DNA of 64,000 nt from contig NZ_LFMW01000012.1 of assembly GCF_001050345.1 (NCBI RefSeq), forward strand, positions 124,001 through 188,000. The letters run 5' to 3'. Below the pieces are notes generated by a model that was not told where the DNA came from, did not search any database, and worked only from the letters and a program-made list of their open reading frames with translations. This stretch comes from Pseudomonas fildesensis. GTDB taxonomy: Bacteria; Pseudomonadota; Gammaproteobacteria; Pseudomonadales; Pseudomonadaceae. Position 1 is the first letter of the stretch; each line of letters begins with the position of its first letter. Positions 63,784-64,000 of the stretch are shown here, one piece after another. Both the position numbers and the translations under genes were made by a program.

Positions 63784-64000
63784 ATGACCGGCACAACCCA
63801 ATCCACCTCAAAAATCGCACAGTTGCTCTTCGGCCTGCTGGCCTACGTCAGCCTGGGCATCGGGCTGGTGGCGATTGTCGTGCCGGGTTTGCCTACCACC
63901 GAATTCATCCTGCTGGCCGCCTGGGCCGCTACCAAAAGCTCACCGCGCCTCAGTGCCTGGCTGGAAAATCACCGGCTGTTCGGGCCGATCCTGTCCAATT
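63784..64000 (+). CDS. YbaN/DUF454 family inner-membrane protein (3' end outside window)
   Basis: The first 72 residues are present. MTGTTQSTSKIAQLLFGLLA leads into two membrane helices (LGIGLVAIVVPGLPTTEFIL; LAAWAATKSSPRLSAWL), and then ENHRLFGPIL, the typical DUF454 text PGLPTTxFLLLAAWxxxxSSPRL. Function unknown; family members in Pseudomonas are often found near heme-uptake genes. Start ATG 63784. Confidence 0.88.
   Translation, partial: MTGTTQSTSKIAQLLFGLLAYVSLGIGLVAIVVPGLPTTEFILLAAWAATKSSPRLSAWLENHRLFGPILSN

Overview
The window is high-GC chromosomal DNA from a Pseudomonas of the P. fluorescens group. The gene order (tolQ-ybgC-ruvBAC-pmpR/yebC-aspS-dps-slyX-oprD; argJ-secA-dciA; edd-glk-gltR-gtrS beside gap), the MvaT-type silencer, the Entner-Doudoroff cluster and many REP/REPIN-like extragenic palindromes all fit. 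No phage, insertion sequence, CRISPR array, tRNA or rRNA was seen. Almost everything looks like core genome; one gene is decayed (39278-39809). The window starts inside tolQ and ends inside a ybaN-type gene.

Layout. 1-9438: minus-strand housekeeping genes for envelope integrity (tolQ, ybgC), Holliday-junction processing (ruvC, ruvA, ruvB), YebC/PmpR, aspartyl-tRNA synthetase, a zinc ribbon, a ribbon-helix-helix protein, Dps, SlyX and a HIT protein, plus a plus-strand cold-shock-domain membrane protein. 9439-24246: OprD-type porin, MscS channel, YajQ, PanE, an orphan histidine kinase, PduO, a MutT/ThiE fusion, ArgJ, SecA, DciA and a HerA-like ATPase. 24441-29714: dCache chemoreceptor, PurU, MvaT and exonuclease I. 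29882-36552: a tightly packed six-gene operon (RDD, SpoIIM-like, DUF4129, DUF4350, MoxR AAA+ ATPase, DUF58) whose function I cannot assign. 36610-43494: PilZ protein, lipoprotein, pyruvate kinase, decayed delta-60-type gene, enoyl-CoA hydratase, ferredoxin reductase and class I fumarase.

43689-48390 is a C5/C4-dicarboxylate module: sensor kinase, sigma-54 activator and an MHS-family permease resembling MifS-MifR-KgtP. Upstream of the permease lie a correctly spaced -24/-12 element and two matching 12-bp dyads 32 bp apart. 48456-52106 holds a DUF347 membrane protein, a flavin reductase-like protein, two small proteins, an AraC regulator and a perfect 45-bp inverted repeat. 52122-58455 is the glucose module edd-glk-gltR-gtrS with divergent gap; the shared promoter region has two TTGT-N7-ACAA HexR-type operators. 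58606-63641 is an iron/heme surface-signalling module: Fur box, FecI-like sigma, FecR-like regulator, TonB receptor with signalling domain, and heme oxygenase.

The best candidates for follow-up are the MoxR/DUF58/SpoIIM/RDD operon, the predicted MifR sites, the heme receptor without the usual His in its FRAP/NPDL loop, and a three-copy 106-119 bp palindromic repeat. I did not find an unmistakably new biological system. Family assignments come from reading the translations and from memory of known families; no database search was run.
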